Positions 21,695 through 33,396 of a DNA stretch of 64,000 nucleotides are shown here, piece after piece. Position 1 is the first letter of the stretch. Every line of letters begins with the position of its first letter. Under the pieces are notes generated by a model that did no database searches, was not told the origin of the DNA, and saw only the letters and a list, made by a program, of their open reading frames with translations. This DNA comes from Papaver somniferum (lineage: Eukaryota > Streptophyta > Magnoliopsida > Ranunculales > Papaveraceae), in contig NC_039362.1 of NCBI RefSeq assembly GCF_003573695.1, positions 111,021,120-111,085,119 on the forward strand, read 5' to 3'. Both the position numbers and the translations under genes were made by a program.

Positions 21695-23737
21695 TTAACC
21701 ATCGAACCTTGAGAAGACTTCCTCATATTCATCATTAAACTCCTGTCTTCTCTTCCGAGCGTCATTCCAATCCTTTGAGCACACTAGAGCATCCAAAATA
21801 TCAGGGGCAAGTCGGCTCCTTTTTTAGCTCAAAATTCTCCCACTCAAACTAAAACAAGACTCCGAAGACACTGTTGATGCAGGCGGAGTCAGTAAATCAC
21901 GAGCCATAATCTGCAAAATTGGAAAACTATTTCCATGAGTATTCCAAAATTCCAAAATATCAAAATTACTCCCCAATTCCTTACTTCCAAGGAAAACAGT
22001 GACATCCAACTCTAAATACCTAACAAGTTCAGAAATTGAATTGGTATTAGATGTGCCACTTGAAACAGTGGTAGAACAAGTTGATAACAATCTTTCTGAT
22101 GGATCTAGTTCACCAAAATCGGATTGAGATTGGGCCACAGTAGTTTGCACATTACTACCATGAGTACTGGAATAATGATTAAACAGTTTCAAAAGCATTT
22201 GATGCACAGATGCAAAACTATCAAGAGGTTCTCTATCAAAGGCATTAGCAATTCCTTCTATGAGTATAACTGTTCCAATAATTTTCTTCCTTGGATCCAT
22301 AACAGACGCCAAGATAAATAGAGGTGGAATAGCCTCCCAATATTTCAGATATTTTTCTTCCATCAACTTAATAACTCTGCCATAAAGCCTATTATCCCTA
22401 CATTGTTTAAATGATACTGCAATGTTATACAATTGATTCAAAACAATGCAAGTGGTGGAATAGTAAACTCCAGATAACTTCTTAGTAGCTGTATAAAATA
22501 CACCTAAAAACTTGGTAAACACCTTACAATTGTCAAAGTCAATCATGTCCAGTTCATAGTCAGAATCAATAAGGGCATCCAATATTACAGTTTCATAACC
22601 TTCAATTGCTTTCAACATCATGTAAGTAGAGTTCCATCTATTATGCACATCTAATCCAAATGATCTAGGTTTAAGAGCAAAATTTTGGCAAGACTTCTTA
22701 AATTCTTGTAACCTAGAAGGAGCATGAGTAATTTAAAGGATTGCACTTCTAATTTTTCTAATAAAGTCCAAGTTATCAGTTTCGTCAATCACCTTAATAG
22801 CATCATAAACTATCAAATGAATGATATGACATGCATATCTAACATGAAACAATTTCGCAAAATCAGGATATGGAGGCACAACAGAACGCTGAAAACAGTC
22901 AATAGCACTAACATTCGCAGCAGCATTATCCAAACCAAGACTGAAAAATTTACTTTCAACACCATACTCTTTCAAAATATTTAAGATAACTTCATGAATA
23001 TGGCGACCGGTATGAGGATAAGGAATAGTACGAAAAGCAATTACCTTTTTGATTAGCATCCAAGATTTAGCATCAATATAATGAGATGTAACACAAATAT
23101 AAGGAGATCCATTACATCCTGTCCACATATCCGAAGTAAAAGATATACCAGTAGCATGTGAAGCAAATTCAGCAATCAAAAGGTTTTTCCTTTCATCAAA
23201 TTTCTTCACAATATCAGTTCTAGATGTATTTCTACTAACTTTTTTATAAGCAGGTTGAAGATAAAGTTGAATAAACTCCTCAAAATCCTCATCTTCAGCT
23301 AGAGATAAGGGTTTCTCGGAATTTACAATGAAATCAGCTAATCGTTCTCTCATTCTACTCTGACTATAAGTAAAATTACCTACCCCTGCACTACCTAATG
23401 TGATTTTAGCTTGCTTAGGATCATTTTCATCTAAGTGTAAGGGAAAACACTTCGCTAAATGTCTAGTTAAGTGACCAGTCCCGCTATTAATCCAAGGTTC
23501 ATTACTAGTTTTGTAGCCAGTCATACAGTGTTTGCATACATCCCTTAATACCAAGTTTCCCTTAAACATAACCTCTTTAGTTTCAAAATGAGCCCAAACT
23601 TCGGAGGTTGTCTTTCTTGTTTTAGGAAGAGAGGAAGGTGCATTCTCCTGACCAGCAGTGACTTCCCGGTTGGCCTCAAGCATATCTAAATCTATAGTAC
23701 TCAACGGGTTAGTAGATTCACCAGCACCAGATTCCAT
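21695..23737 (-). pseudogene. hAT (BED/zf, dimerisation domain) transposase, two premature stops
   Basis: Reads in one frame from the ATG at 23737 to the stop at 21695-21697, interrupted by TAA at 22733-22735 and TAA at 21824-21826. The N-terminus has a BED-type finger (EVWAHFETKE, VCKHC, then HLTRHLAKC). The middle holds the RNase H-like fold typical of plant RICESLEEPER-type transposases (TGISFTSDMWTG, FSLGLDNAAANVSA, HVRYACHIIHLIV). Further on is WNSTYMMLKA. The C-terminal hAT dimerisation region is clear (MARDLLTPPASTVSSESCFS, SGRILS), followed after the second stop by RSRLAPDILDALVC. At about 680 codons it has near-normal length. Only the two stops appear to break it, which suggests fairly recent inactivation; suppression or error cannot be excluded. 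Confidence 0.92.
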
Positions 23738-24059
23738 AGCTTATAAAGAGAAAGAGTGCTATCAGAGAGTAAAGATAAAGACATTAGGTTAGATTTGTTA
23801 GAAGATTTACCAGCGGCTGCCTGGTTTTTTTCTTCCCAAGGGTTTGCGAGAAAGAGAAATGAGAACTCAAAATTTTCTTTTCGCTTATAATACTAGTTTT
23901 GTTGTCAGTCATACAGTGTTTGCAAACATAGGTCGTGTCTAGGTAACGACATGATAACTGGAGTATTGAAACTAGCTACGTGTTAGTACTTCTAGCTATG
24001 CACGTGGTTTGGTTATAGACTTATAGGTAATGGACCGTTAAATAATAAGGGGTTTGACT

Positions 24060-24340
24060 AGTAGGTCGTGCTTCACGTGCTTTTCGCGTGTTTTACACGT
24101 GCTGTGATTTTACCCGTGTTGTGTCGTGTTGTGCTGTGCTTTTAACTGTGCTGTGCTGTGCTTTTAACCGTGTTGTGCTGTGCCGCGTGCTGTGCCGTGC
24201 TGATGTGCCTATTTGTCGGGCACAGCACAACACATTAAACAAACGTGTTGTGCCAGTGCTGTGCCGGTCACGTGCTGTGCCGTGCTGTGTTCAAATATAA
24301 ACGTGATGTGCTGTGCCGTAAACGTGCTAGCCCTGCCCAA
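24060..24340. repeat. Right subterminal repeats of the hAT element
   Basis: GTGTTGTGCTGTGC and GTGCTGTGCCGTGCTG words recur, mirroring the left end. Confidence 0.8.
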
Positions 24341-24360
24341 TTTACACCCCTACACCACCT

Positions 24361-24924
24361 CCTTCCTTCTTCATATAAATCTTTTGTTTATTCATGAAAA
24401 GAAATTCGATAGAACTAGTCTTCGATAAAATTTCAAATGATGCTTGGGTTTAAAAACTCAACCTCCCAAGATTATCCAAAGTGCAAAAAACTCTCAGTAT
24501 ATAACTATGGTAAAAGTTCCATTGAAATCATCTTTTCATGTTTAAAGGTCTCATAAGAAATTATCAAAACTCATGAATTCAAATTGGTTTTACCATAAAA
24601 TGTTCAACAACCCACCTTTTATTTCATCTTTTCTAACATAATATCAATGAATACTTAATCAACCTTATATTTTACCTCAAAGGAATTTTGTATGGAAACT
24701 TAAATTGGAGGGGTAATAATCTTTTTAAGTCGGCTCTAGTTACATCTTAAATCTTAAGAATTTAACATTTGTTATGCGTAAAGTCTAATAAACACACACG
24801 AACAAATTCTGAAATTGTTATGGAGTCTTGGGTTAATGAGTTTTACTGTTCTAAATTCCATCAATTTGGCCTTTTCAGTAATTTCAATCAGGATGGCCTT
24901 CTCATTTCAATTAGGATTATAAAA
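24361..24924. other. AT-rich intergenic DNA
   Basis: Nothing recognised between the hAT element and the solo LTR. Confidence 0.6.
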
Positions 24925-27287
24925 TGTTAGAGCATTGCTCGGTCGAAATCGCATGCGTTGCTATCTCAAGAATATTTTTCAATATTAGTGATCAAAACTA
25001 ATGTCTTGATTTCTAGTTTACTTATGACTAAGTCTCGGTATAGGGTAGTTAAGTGTAGTTGAGCTCCAGACTCCATGGCGATCATCTTACGAAGACGAAG
25101 AACTACTCGAGGAACCAGTGGAACTTCATCCGACTAAAAAGGTATATGGAGACTTGAACTTATCTATCACTCAAAATTTTATTCTATCTCATACTCTTGA
25201 GACAATAGTCGCATAAGTATGATAGTTTTCATACATAAACATTTGCTATTTCGAGCTGAGTTTACTCGCCTATCTTTTTCTCGAAATATGTGTTGGTAAG
25301 CTTTTACTTTAACCACTTTCATATTTACCCGAGAAGAAAGTCATGATGACGTTTCAATCTTGAAAATAGCTTTGATGATGATAGTCGTGAATAACGATTG
25401 TTATAACATTATAGAAGAATGTTTCAATGATTGAAATGTAGAATTGAGATTACCAACTATGGATATAAGCACATATAGTGTGTTCGCACATTAGTGTATA
25501 AATCCATGTGCCAGAAAACCAAGTGTGTGTATATGTGTGCATACGGTATTGGTGAAGGAGACAGGTTGGGTACGCGTACCAGCGGAAGTTTTCTAGCCGA
25601 AAATTTCTACTGAGTTTGTAGTTTGCAAACTAGTAAACCAGTCACCTTAGGTACGCATACCCGTACGCGTACCCAAGCTGGTTATTTCTCAAATCGGTAG
25701 TTCATGAACTTAAAACAATAAATTATAAGGAATGCAATATTTGCAAACCGTGGGTATATTGTTCATGAATTGATTCAAATGGATCAAACCGATTTTGTTT
25801 CAATTGTGTATATGAATAAAGACCTAAGAAATTGACAACTCTTAAACTAGTTCTTATGAGTCATTTGAACTAGTTATGAGAAAGATGAATACGGTTAATA
25901 TGAAAGTGCTTATATGGCTAACCATTGGTTGACTATTTGTAAACCAACTAAGTGTACACGTTTAGGTACGGTTACTCAAACCTAAATGAATACACTTCAT
26001 TCGTGTGTGACAAGCTAAGTTTCGATCTAACGGTTGAAGATATTAGCTTGGTTGAATCAGGTTTTTCATCTAACGGTGAATATTGAATGCTTTGTTACCA
26101 AGGTAACTTAGATTGCAAACCCTGATTTGAAAACTATATAAAGGGAACTCTAGCAACTGGAAAAACTAATCCCCACACCTCCTGTGTGATACTAGTTGGT
26201 TTTGCTAGAGTCGATTCTCCTTTAACCTTAGGTTTCTTCTCGAGACCCTGTATGTTAACGATTGAAAGACTTCATTGGGATTGTGAAGCCAGACGAAACT
26301 ACTTCTCTTGTAGTTGAGCGATCTGAACTTGCCATTTTCTATCGTACGAGTTCAACTGAATAATTGACTTGAGATTATATCTCCGATACAGCAAGATAAA
26401 AAGAAATCACAAACATCTTCGTCTCATCGTTTGTGATTCCGCAATATCTTGTTTCGCTACCATACGATTAAGATTATTGTGAGGTGATTGATAATACTAG
26501 GCTGTTCTTCGGGAATATAAGTCTGGGTTATCAATTAGTTCCTGTTCACCTTGATTTATCAAAATACGAAACAAAACTCATAGGTTTATCTGTGGGAGAC
26601 AGATTTATCTATTATCGTAGACTTTCTAGTATGATACAGATTTGTTTATTAAATTCTTCGACTTTGGGTCGTAGCAACTCTTAGTTGTGGGTGAGATCAG
26701 CTAAGGGAATCAAGTGCGTAGTATCCTGCTGGGATCAGAGACGTAAGGAACACAATTGTACCTTGAATCAGTGTGAGATTGATTAGGGTTCAACTACAGT
26801 CCAGACCGAAGTTAGTTTGTAGTAGGCTAGTGTCTGTGGAGGCTTAATACAGTATGGTGTTCAATCTGGACTAGGTCCCGGGGTTTTTATGCATTTTTGG
26901 TTTCCTCGTTAACAAAACTTCTGGTGTCTGTGTGATTTCTATTCCGCCTTATATTTTGTTATATAGTTGAAATATCACAGGTTGTGCATTGTACCGATCA
27001 ATTGTGAAATCCAAACTTTGGTTGTTGATTTGGAAATTGATTGATCCTTGGATATTGGTCTTTGGTACCATCCAAGTTTATATCTCTTGTATTTGATAAA
27101 GACTCATAGATTTCTATTTGTTTGAGTATAGATCAAATCGAGAGATAGAGATATTAACTCCTTGATATACTTTCTATTAAGATTGAGTCTGACTGTCTAG
27201 TTGATTCTCTTAAAAGTATATTAGAGTTAGTCCATACAGATTGCTAATCGAAATATTGGGTGAGGTTGTTGTACCCCCGCATTTTCA
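24925..27287 (+). mobile_element. Solo LTR of a copia-type (SIRE/Maximus-like) element
   Basis: A 2363-bp segment starts TGTTAGAGCATTGCTCGG and ends GTACCCCCGCATTTTCA. The 5-bp duplication TAAAA is exact at 24920-24924 and 27288-27292. No coding sequence or second LTR is present, so it is a solo LTR left by recombination. The termini and internal GGTACGCGTACC-type palindromes (near 25570 and 25650) resemble plant SIRE LTRs; that assignment and the orientation rest on remembered termini. Confidence 0.85.
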
Positions 27288-27292
27288 TAAAA

Positions 27293-27649
27293 GATATAGA
27301 TCTAATGATTTTTTAATATGGGAAAGATTTGTTTTCAAGAAGAAAGAAGAGAGACCAGGGTTGTAAATAACGGAGAAGTAGAAGAAATACATGGAATAAA
27401 GATTAAAAAAAAACCACGTGATTTTTGATGTGCCAGCTAACCACGGTGGATTGGGCACAAAGGGCGTAAAAAAGGACTCAGAATAGCATTTTCCGTCGAA
27501 TAATATCAAATAATTACTGAATATAATACACACCAAACTATTAAATTTGCATTTATACATTAGCTCAAATTAGAAATTATATTTTCCGTGGCTCACATTT
27601 AGCAGCTAAGTTTTTCAGAATAAAAATTTTCTATGAGACCTACAAAAAG
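27293..27649. other. AT-rich intergenic DNA
   Basis: No feature recognised. Confidence 0.5.
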
Positions 27650-28265
27650 TGAAATGAGTCAACTTATGCTTTCTCCCATCAGTGATGCCTACTCTCCTAA
27701 ATCTACAATATAGGAACATTTCGATTCTAGACATAACCTGCTGTCATGTGAAAATGCAAAAGATGAGGCAGGCCATATCTTCTTTCATTGCCCATAGTCG
27801 GTGTAGGTATCGCTTTACTTAAGCAAAACTTTCAAAATTTATTGTGTATGCATCAATCAAAGCTTCAAAACATGAATGTCTGGGAAATAATGGGACCCAT
27901 CGAAAGAAATAACAAAATCTGGAATTTGCTACCTTATGCCATCAGTAGATACTATGAAGGGAGAGAAATACAAGAAATTCTGGGGACAAATTGAAGACTG
28001 GAAAATTGGGGACAAATTGAAGGCCGAAAAAAACAAGGAAAAAAAACTGAAAAAATATATTTTAGAGGTGAAACCATTGTTAGTTTTCATTTGATAACTA
28101 TTAACTGCATCTTTACTATTTGGGAGGTAATTATTGCTTAATGATGTATGTATCAAGCAATTGGGAGATTGTTATTGGTTAATGTTGTAAGTATCAAGTG
28201 ATGGTTGTATATTTTTCTCTTTTATTATAAATTTAACCTTCTCATAAAGAATAAAACAAAAAAAG
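27650..28265 (+). pseudogene. 3' fragment of an L1-type LINE
   Basis: The frame near 27740-27795 encodes SCENAKDEAGHIFFHCP, the Cys/His finger found near the C-terminus of plant LINE ORF2. It is followed by degenerate coding (VWEIMGPIERNNKIWNL) and an A-rich end (AAAACAAAAAAAG near 28255-28265). No RT domain precedes it, so it is heavily 5'-truncated. Confidence 0.65.
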
Positions 28266-28269
28266 AATC

Positions 28270-31152
28270 ATTGAATGATCTTCTCACTGAATCGACACAT
28301 TCACTCAGAATATGTGATAAGATTACAAAACAGGGGAGTTAAATTTGTTGGAGGAAACCAGTCCTCACTGATATATTGGGAAAAAACAATTGATGACAGA
28401 CAAAATAGGGGAGTTAAATTTGTTGGAGGAAACTGGTCCTCTCCAGATGGATCAAAGTGAGATCAGATTATAAAGAAAACTTCAGCTTAAAAATATAGAG
28501 AGTATGGAAGCAAGAAAGTGGCAGCTTAGAGCCAAACAGAATGGATTTATATGGGGAGATGTAAGAATTGAGTATTTCCACAGAATAGCTAGTGCAATAA
28601 AGAAGAGAAACACGATAGCAAAGCTTCAAATTGGAGGAGTCGACTGTTTTGACCAGGCACTGATTAAAGAAGAGCTTAGAAAATTTTATATCAATCTCTT
28701 CTCTTTTCATAACAATGTGTCTATCTCTTTGGATTATTTTCACTTTCCATTGGTGGATGGGGAGAAAAGAGAATGGACTGAAAGAAATTTCACTGAAGAA
28801 GAAGTTTGGGGCGTCATCAAGAAGATTGGATGTAATAAATCACCTGGACTAGATGGTTTTTCAACTGAATTTTTTACAAGAGCTGTTGGGATACAATTAA
28901 AACGGACTTCATGAGCATGCTCAATGATTTTCATAGATATGGTTCCGTGGATTGGAGATTGAATTGCTCTTTTTATTACCCTTATTCCAAAGAAAGAAGA
29001 TTCTTGTACTCTTAAGGACTTTATACCTTTGAGTCTAATTGGAAGTGTATATAAAATTCTAACAAAGGTACTTGCAGAGAGACTCAAAATGGTTATGCCA
29101 AGGCTTGTATCTGATTTTCAAGGGGCATTCATTAAGGGTAAGTAAATTCTAGATGAAGTTCTTATAGCTAATGAGTGTGTCGATAGAAGAATAAAATCAA
29201 AAATTCCGGGAGTTATCTGCAAAATTGACATGGAAAAAGCATTCGATAATGTCAACTAGCAAACTCTCTTTCTGTATTCTGCCAAGACATGGCTTTGGTG
29301 GTAGATGGATTACTTGGGATGAAATGGTGCGTCTATAATCTCATCTTTCAGTGCTTGTAAATGGTGCTTCAACTGAAAAATTCAAACCTTCAAAGGGTTT
29401 GATACTAGGTGACTCGCTTTCACCGTATTTGTTTTTATTGGTTGTTGAAATTTTATCAAAGCTGATGAACGATGTTATTGAAATGGGCCAATTCATGGAT
29501 TCAAGGTTGCAGAAACTGGTTTAATGATATCTCACCTTCAATTTTCTGACGATACTCTATTGTTTGTAGATGCTAACGAAGATGAGGTAACAAGAATCTT
29601 TATTATTCTCTTCATTTTTGAATCCTTAATTATTATGAAACCGAACTTGAAAAAGAGCACAATGGTTAGTGTGTGGGTTGATGATGCTATTGATACGTTG
29701 GCTAAGACTTTAGGTTGCAAAACTGAGAAGTTGTCAATAAAATACTTAGGCATGCCTATTGGAGTTAGTTTCAGAAATACTTATGTACGTGAAAGAAAGG
29801 AGATTAGACTTGCTTCTTGGAAAAAGAAATTCCTCGATAAGGCTGGTAGGCTTGTTCTGATTAGGGAATGTCTTTCAAGCCTACCGGTTCACTATTTGTC
29901 CTTAAATCATCAGTCTAAGTATCGAAAGAGAATGATTAAATTGATGTGCAACTTCTTATGGGGTGCTTTCGAAGGCAGTAAAAAATGACATGGGTTGGAT
30001 GGACAAAAGTGGGTACTTCAAAGGTGCTTTCAAATCATTGGTCAAATGGACTTGAAGATATGCTAATCAGAAAACATGTCTATAAAGGAGATTGGTCCAA
30101 CAAAAATGCAAGGTGAATGAGGATATAGCACTACCATATGATTACTCAACGACTTATGGCAAAGGTCGGTGGAAAAATGTTGTTAAAATGACACCAAAAA
30201 TTTAGAATTTTGTATCTTTCACTGTCAAAAATGGTAGTGCGTTCGTTTCTGGCAAGACAGATGGGTGGATAGAGGTTGTCTTAAAAACTTGTTCCCGGTT
30301 ATATATATAAAGCATGCAGAAGAAAGCAAGCTACGATTGCTGAAATGATTAATGCAGGGAGGTGGGAAGGTGCTTTCAAAAGAAACTTAAACGCGAACGA
30401 ACAAATGAAGTATGATATTCCTAGAAGAGATTTGGTCCCTGTACCGGAACTTATTGAGGCATATGATAAAGTCAATTTTTTTTGGAAAATTTCAGTACAA
30501 AAGCCTGTTCCCAAGCTATGGAAGGAAATGGAGTGGACTGTGGCTTCGACAAGTTCTTATGGAAACATAGTATACCAAACAAAATAAGCTTCCTGTTATA
30601 GGTTGTGTTCAATAATTCTCTTCCCACAAGGACGATACTTAGATACATGGGGTGTGCTGCTAGACAACGACATTTGTGTCTTTTGTAACTCTCACAGGGA
30701 AACTACAGATCATATTTTTCTCCATTGTAGATTCTCATTTGACATATAGGACTACTTTATCAAAGCCTTCCGTATATTGGGAGCCCTTTCTGAAACTGTT
30801 CTGCAACTATTTGAGGCATTGGAATGGAATGTTTTCAAAGGCCAATGAAAGAAACTGTGGGAAGTTGTACGTTACGCCATCATATGGAACGTCTGGAATG
30901 AGCGAAATGAAAGAATATTTGGAGGAAAAAGAAAAATCAATGGAAGAAATATTTGTGTTGGCTAAACACGCTGACTGTAATAATATCCTCCATAATTGGG
31001 AGCTTATCATCTATATGTAATAGACTTATAATTTTTTTCAGGCCTTGCCTGTCTTCAAAAGACTGATAGTTTTCCTATGAACATGTAGCATATGTAGCAG
31101 GCTATGTATGTATCCTTTTTATCTTAACATAAGGATATAACCTTTAAAAAAA
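28270..31152 (+). pseudogene. 5'-truncated L1-type LINE, ORF2 with many breaks
   Basis: Segments of the reverse transcriptase polyprotein run in order. Near 28504-28900: KQNGFIWGDVRIEYFHRIAS and CNKSPGLDGFSTEFF. Near 29030-29260: SLIGSVYKILTKVLAERLK and [11 protein letters not shown]. Near 29524-29570: ISHLQFSDDTLLF, carrying the FSDD form of the catalytic F/YxDD box. Near 29740: KYLGMPIGVSFR. Near 30670-30720: NDICVFCNSHRETTDHIFLHC. Near 30870: WEVVRYAIIWNVWNERNERI. Stops and frameshifts occur throughout. The tail ends in a short A run at 31146-31152, exactly where the next element begins. A 40-bp direct repeat (28326 and 28402) lies at the degraded 5' end. Confidence 0.85.
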
Positions 31153-31488
31153 GAATCCTATTATTGGGGCTTGAACCCTTAAGGATTTTGGGGGCTTAAT
31201 GTGTTTTGGCTAGCCAAAATATGGATAGGGGGAGATCTCAAGTGATTCAAAAGTCAGATTTACCCGTCCCTAATAAATCAATTTTAAAATCAAATCTTAC
31301 ATAATCAAAACCTATTCCTAATTCAAGCCCCAAAAATCAAAACTCTTTCATTTTCTCTCTTCTTCTTCTCAAAAACACTCTCCAAAACCTCTCAAAAACA
31401 TTCTCTAAAACCTAACAATATCTCCCCCTCTTCTCCATTGATTTCTGAAGCAGCTCAACGTGATTCGATTCTTAAGTTGATTCTCAAG

Positions 31489-32594
31489 ATGGTAGCAAGA
31501 TCAAAAGTGACAAGATCCGGCCGATTGAACCCTGATTCTGAAATTGGACAAGTTATTGATGTTCCTTTTAATGGAGATGTGGTGAACCAATCTGTTCAAA
31601 CACCTGCGAATCCACCACAAATGACTCCTATTAGGTAAGAATCGAAAAACCCACCAGTTATTTTACAATTAGATTGAAAAAATAGGTTTGATTGATGGTT
31701 TTAGGGTTTTCAAAAATGGTTTTCTGAAGCGTTTACGTCTGGGATATCATATCGTCCTAGACGTAATGTATACCTAACGGTTGGGACATCAAGAACTCCC
31801 AACCATTAATGTCTCACGCAGTTAGGAAAATTTGAGATCCCAACCGTGAAACACTTTTATGGATGGGACTTTCCCAGCCGTAAGTCGTCCTGTGTTTGTA
31901 GAGTAAAATTGGATGATGAGTGTTTCGGTTGGGAGTTTCCTCACCGTAATTAAATTTTTCTAACCGTTATTTATATTTTCCAGCCGATACTATGTTTACG
32001 GTTAGGTGGTGTCACACTTCCCGGACGCAATAGTGTCAAACGGACGGGTCGTCTGCATGTTTCTTAGCCGAGACTATGTTTAGGGTTAGGAAGTCTCACT
32101 TTTCCCAGCCGATAGTTTGTAAAACGAATGGGTCGTCTGTTGTTTCCTAACCGTAATTTTATCACTCCGTGTGAATTGGTCCTATCTTCTGATATGTTTT
32201 TCATCATATTTAGGAACCCTGAAAAGGAGAAAGAACCCCAGGAACTACCAATGTGTGATATTTCTACGATGATGGTAGTAGGCTAAGTATATGATTCTTT
32301 CTTTTTTTGTATACGTTTCTCAAATTATGTACCACCATTAATTGAATGATGTGGAAATAGGTCAAGCGAGCTAAGTGGATTGCCAGGGGACTGAACCGTA
32401 ACATTGAGGAGGTTTTATATTTGGATTGCGACCAACAAAAAACACTACTTCTCAGGCTTCATGAGTTACATAATCCAGCGAAGGATGACCTCTATACTAA
32501 CGACGAGGATGATTGGATGAGTGGTTCCAAAACTCCCCACAGTTCTTCATCATCTTCTGAGGATGTTTCCAAGATTGTTGGTCGTAGTGGATGA
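31489..32594 (+). CDS. Three-exon gene of unknown function inside the MULE
   Basis: Proposed exons: 31489-31634, 32214-32274 and 32361-32594, with donors AG|GTAAGA and ATG|GTAGTA and acceptors TTTAG|G and AATAG|G. The codon phase is preserved across both junctions, giving 146 residues with no internal stop. The start MVARSKVTRSGRLNPDSE is basic. The centre reads KRAKWIARGLNRNIEEVLYL, a predicted helix. The end is acidic and serine-rich (NDEDDWMSGS, SSSSSSEDVSK). I recognise no family. The ATG at 31489 is the first in frame after a pyrimidine-rich leader. It converges on the transposase gene, as mudrB does on mudrA in maize MuDR, but I see no similarity evidence to mudrB. It could be a second element gene or a captured host fragment. 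Confidence 0.6.
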
Positions 32595-33075
32595 TTGTTT
32601 TATGTACTTGTTTAAGTCATTCCAGCTTTTCATGATGCAGACTTACTTTTAACATGTTTTAGGTTATGGATTTGGGTGATTTCGTTTGTTTTAAGTAATG
32701 GGATATTAATTTTCCTTGAATGAATGGATACTAGTGTTTTGATTATTAATTTATCAGATTCTTGTTTAAGTATAACGAAGTGAAATTTGATACTGACAAT
32801 CCAGGGAGAGTTACGGCTAACATTTATAGCCGAAATGGGATTAACGGTTAGGTGTTTCAACCGTAACAGAGTAAAATTCGATACTGACATTCCAGGGAGA
32901 GTTATGGCCAGGATTATCAGCCGTAAATTGGATGTACGGCTAGAATTACCAGCCGTAATTCTGTCAGTTCCCAGAAAAACGGCTAGGAACTTGTTCACGG
33001 CTTGGTGTTTCAGCCGTAATTCTGCGAAAAGCTCACTTGGGTCATTACGGCTAGATCGTGTCAGCGTATAACCTG
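31740..33075. repeat. Array of GCCGTAA / ACGGCTAG words, left part of the MULE
   Basis: AACCGTAAT, CCAGCCG and ACGGCTAG(G/A) recur in both orientations near 31790-32170 and 32810-33065. These could be transposase-binding repeats. They overlap introns and downstream sequence of the plus-strand gene. Confidence 0.6.
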
Positions 33076-33396
33076 GTCGTAAGCACCTCTAAATAACCAC
33101 ATTTTTATCATATTATCATTGTAAACACATAATAAGAGTAAAATTAGATTGTTCATTTATAATGAGTGATTCAAAATACATAGGTTTACACCACATTGTG
33201 ATCATATTATCATTTTAATCATCACCCTACAAAAAATATTGTTATCATATTATCACTAACCTTCAATTACTAAGTGGAACCTAAATGTTATAGGTGAGAT
33301 CAGATTACCTTTCTCATCTATTGGGGGTGATTTCACCGGACCTACATCCAAAAAAACCGTCTCTTTCTCACCACTAACAACTCTTTGTGAGGTGAT

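Larger units (their letters stand above)
20879..24352 (-). mobile_element. Complete hAT transposon (3474 bp), transposase broken
   Basis: Short terminal inverted repeats (TAGAGGTGTAAA at the left, TAGGGGTGTAAA at the right read inward) lie inside an exact 8-bp duplication. The subterminal regions are dense in GTGCTGTGCCGTGCTGTG-type words, typical transposase binding regions for plant hAT elements. The single gene, on the minus strand, is a BED-type hAT transposase with two in-frame stops. Confidence 0.95.

Noticed and set aside
31438..31488. Upstream extension of the MULE plus-strand gene beginning at TTG
   Set aside because: No ATG; the first in-frame ATG is at 31489 and the upstream DNA is a pyrimidine-rich leader.
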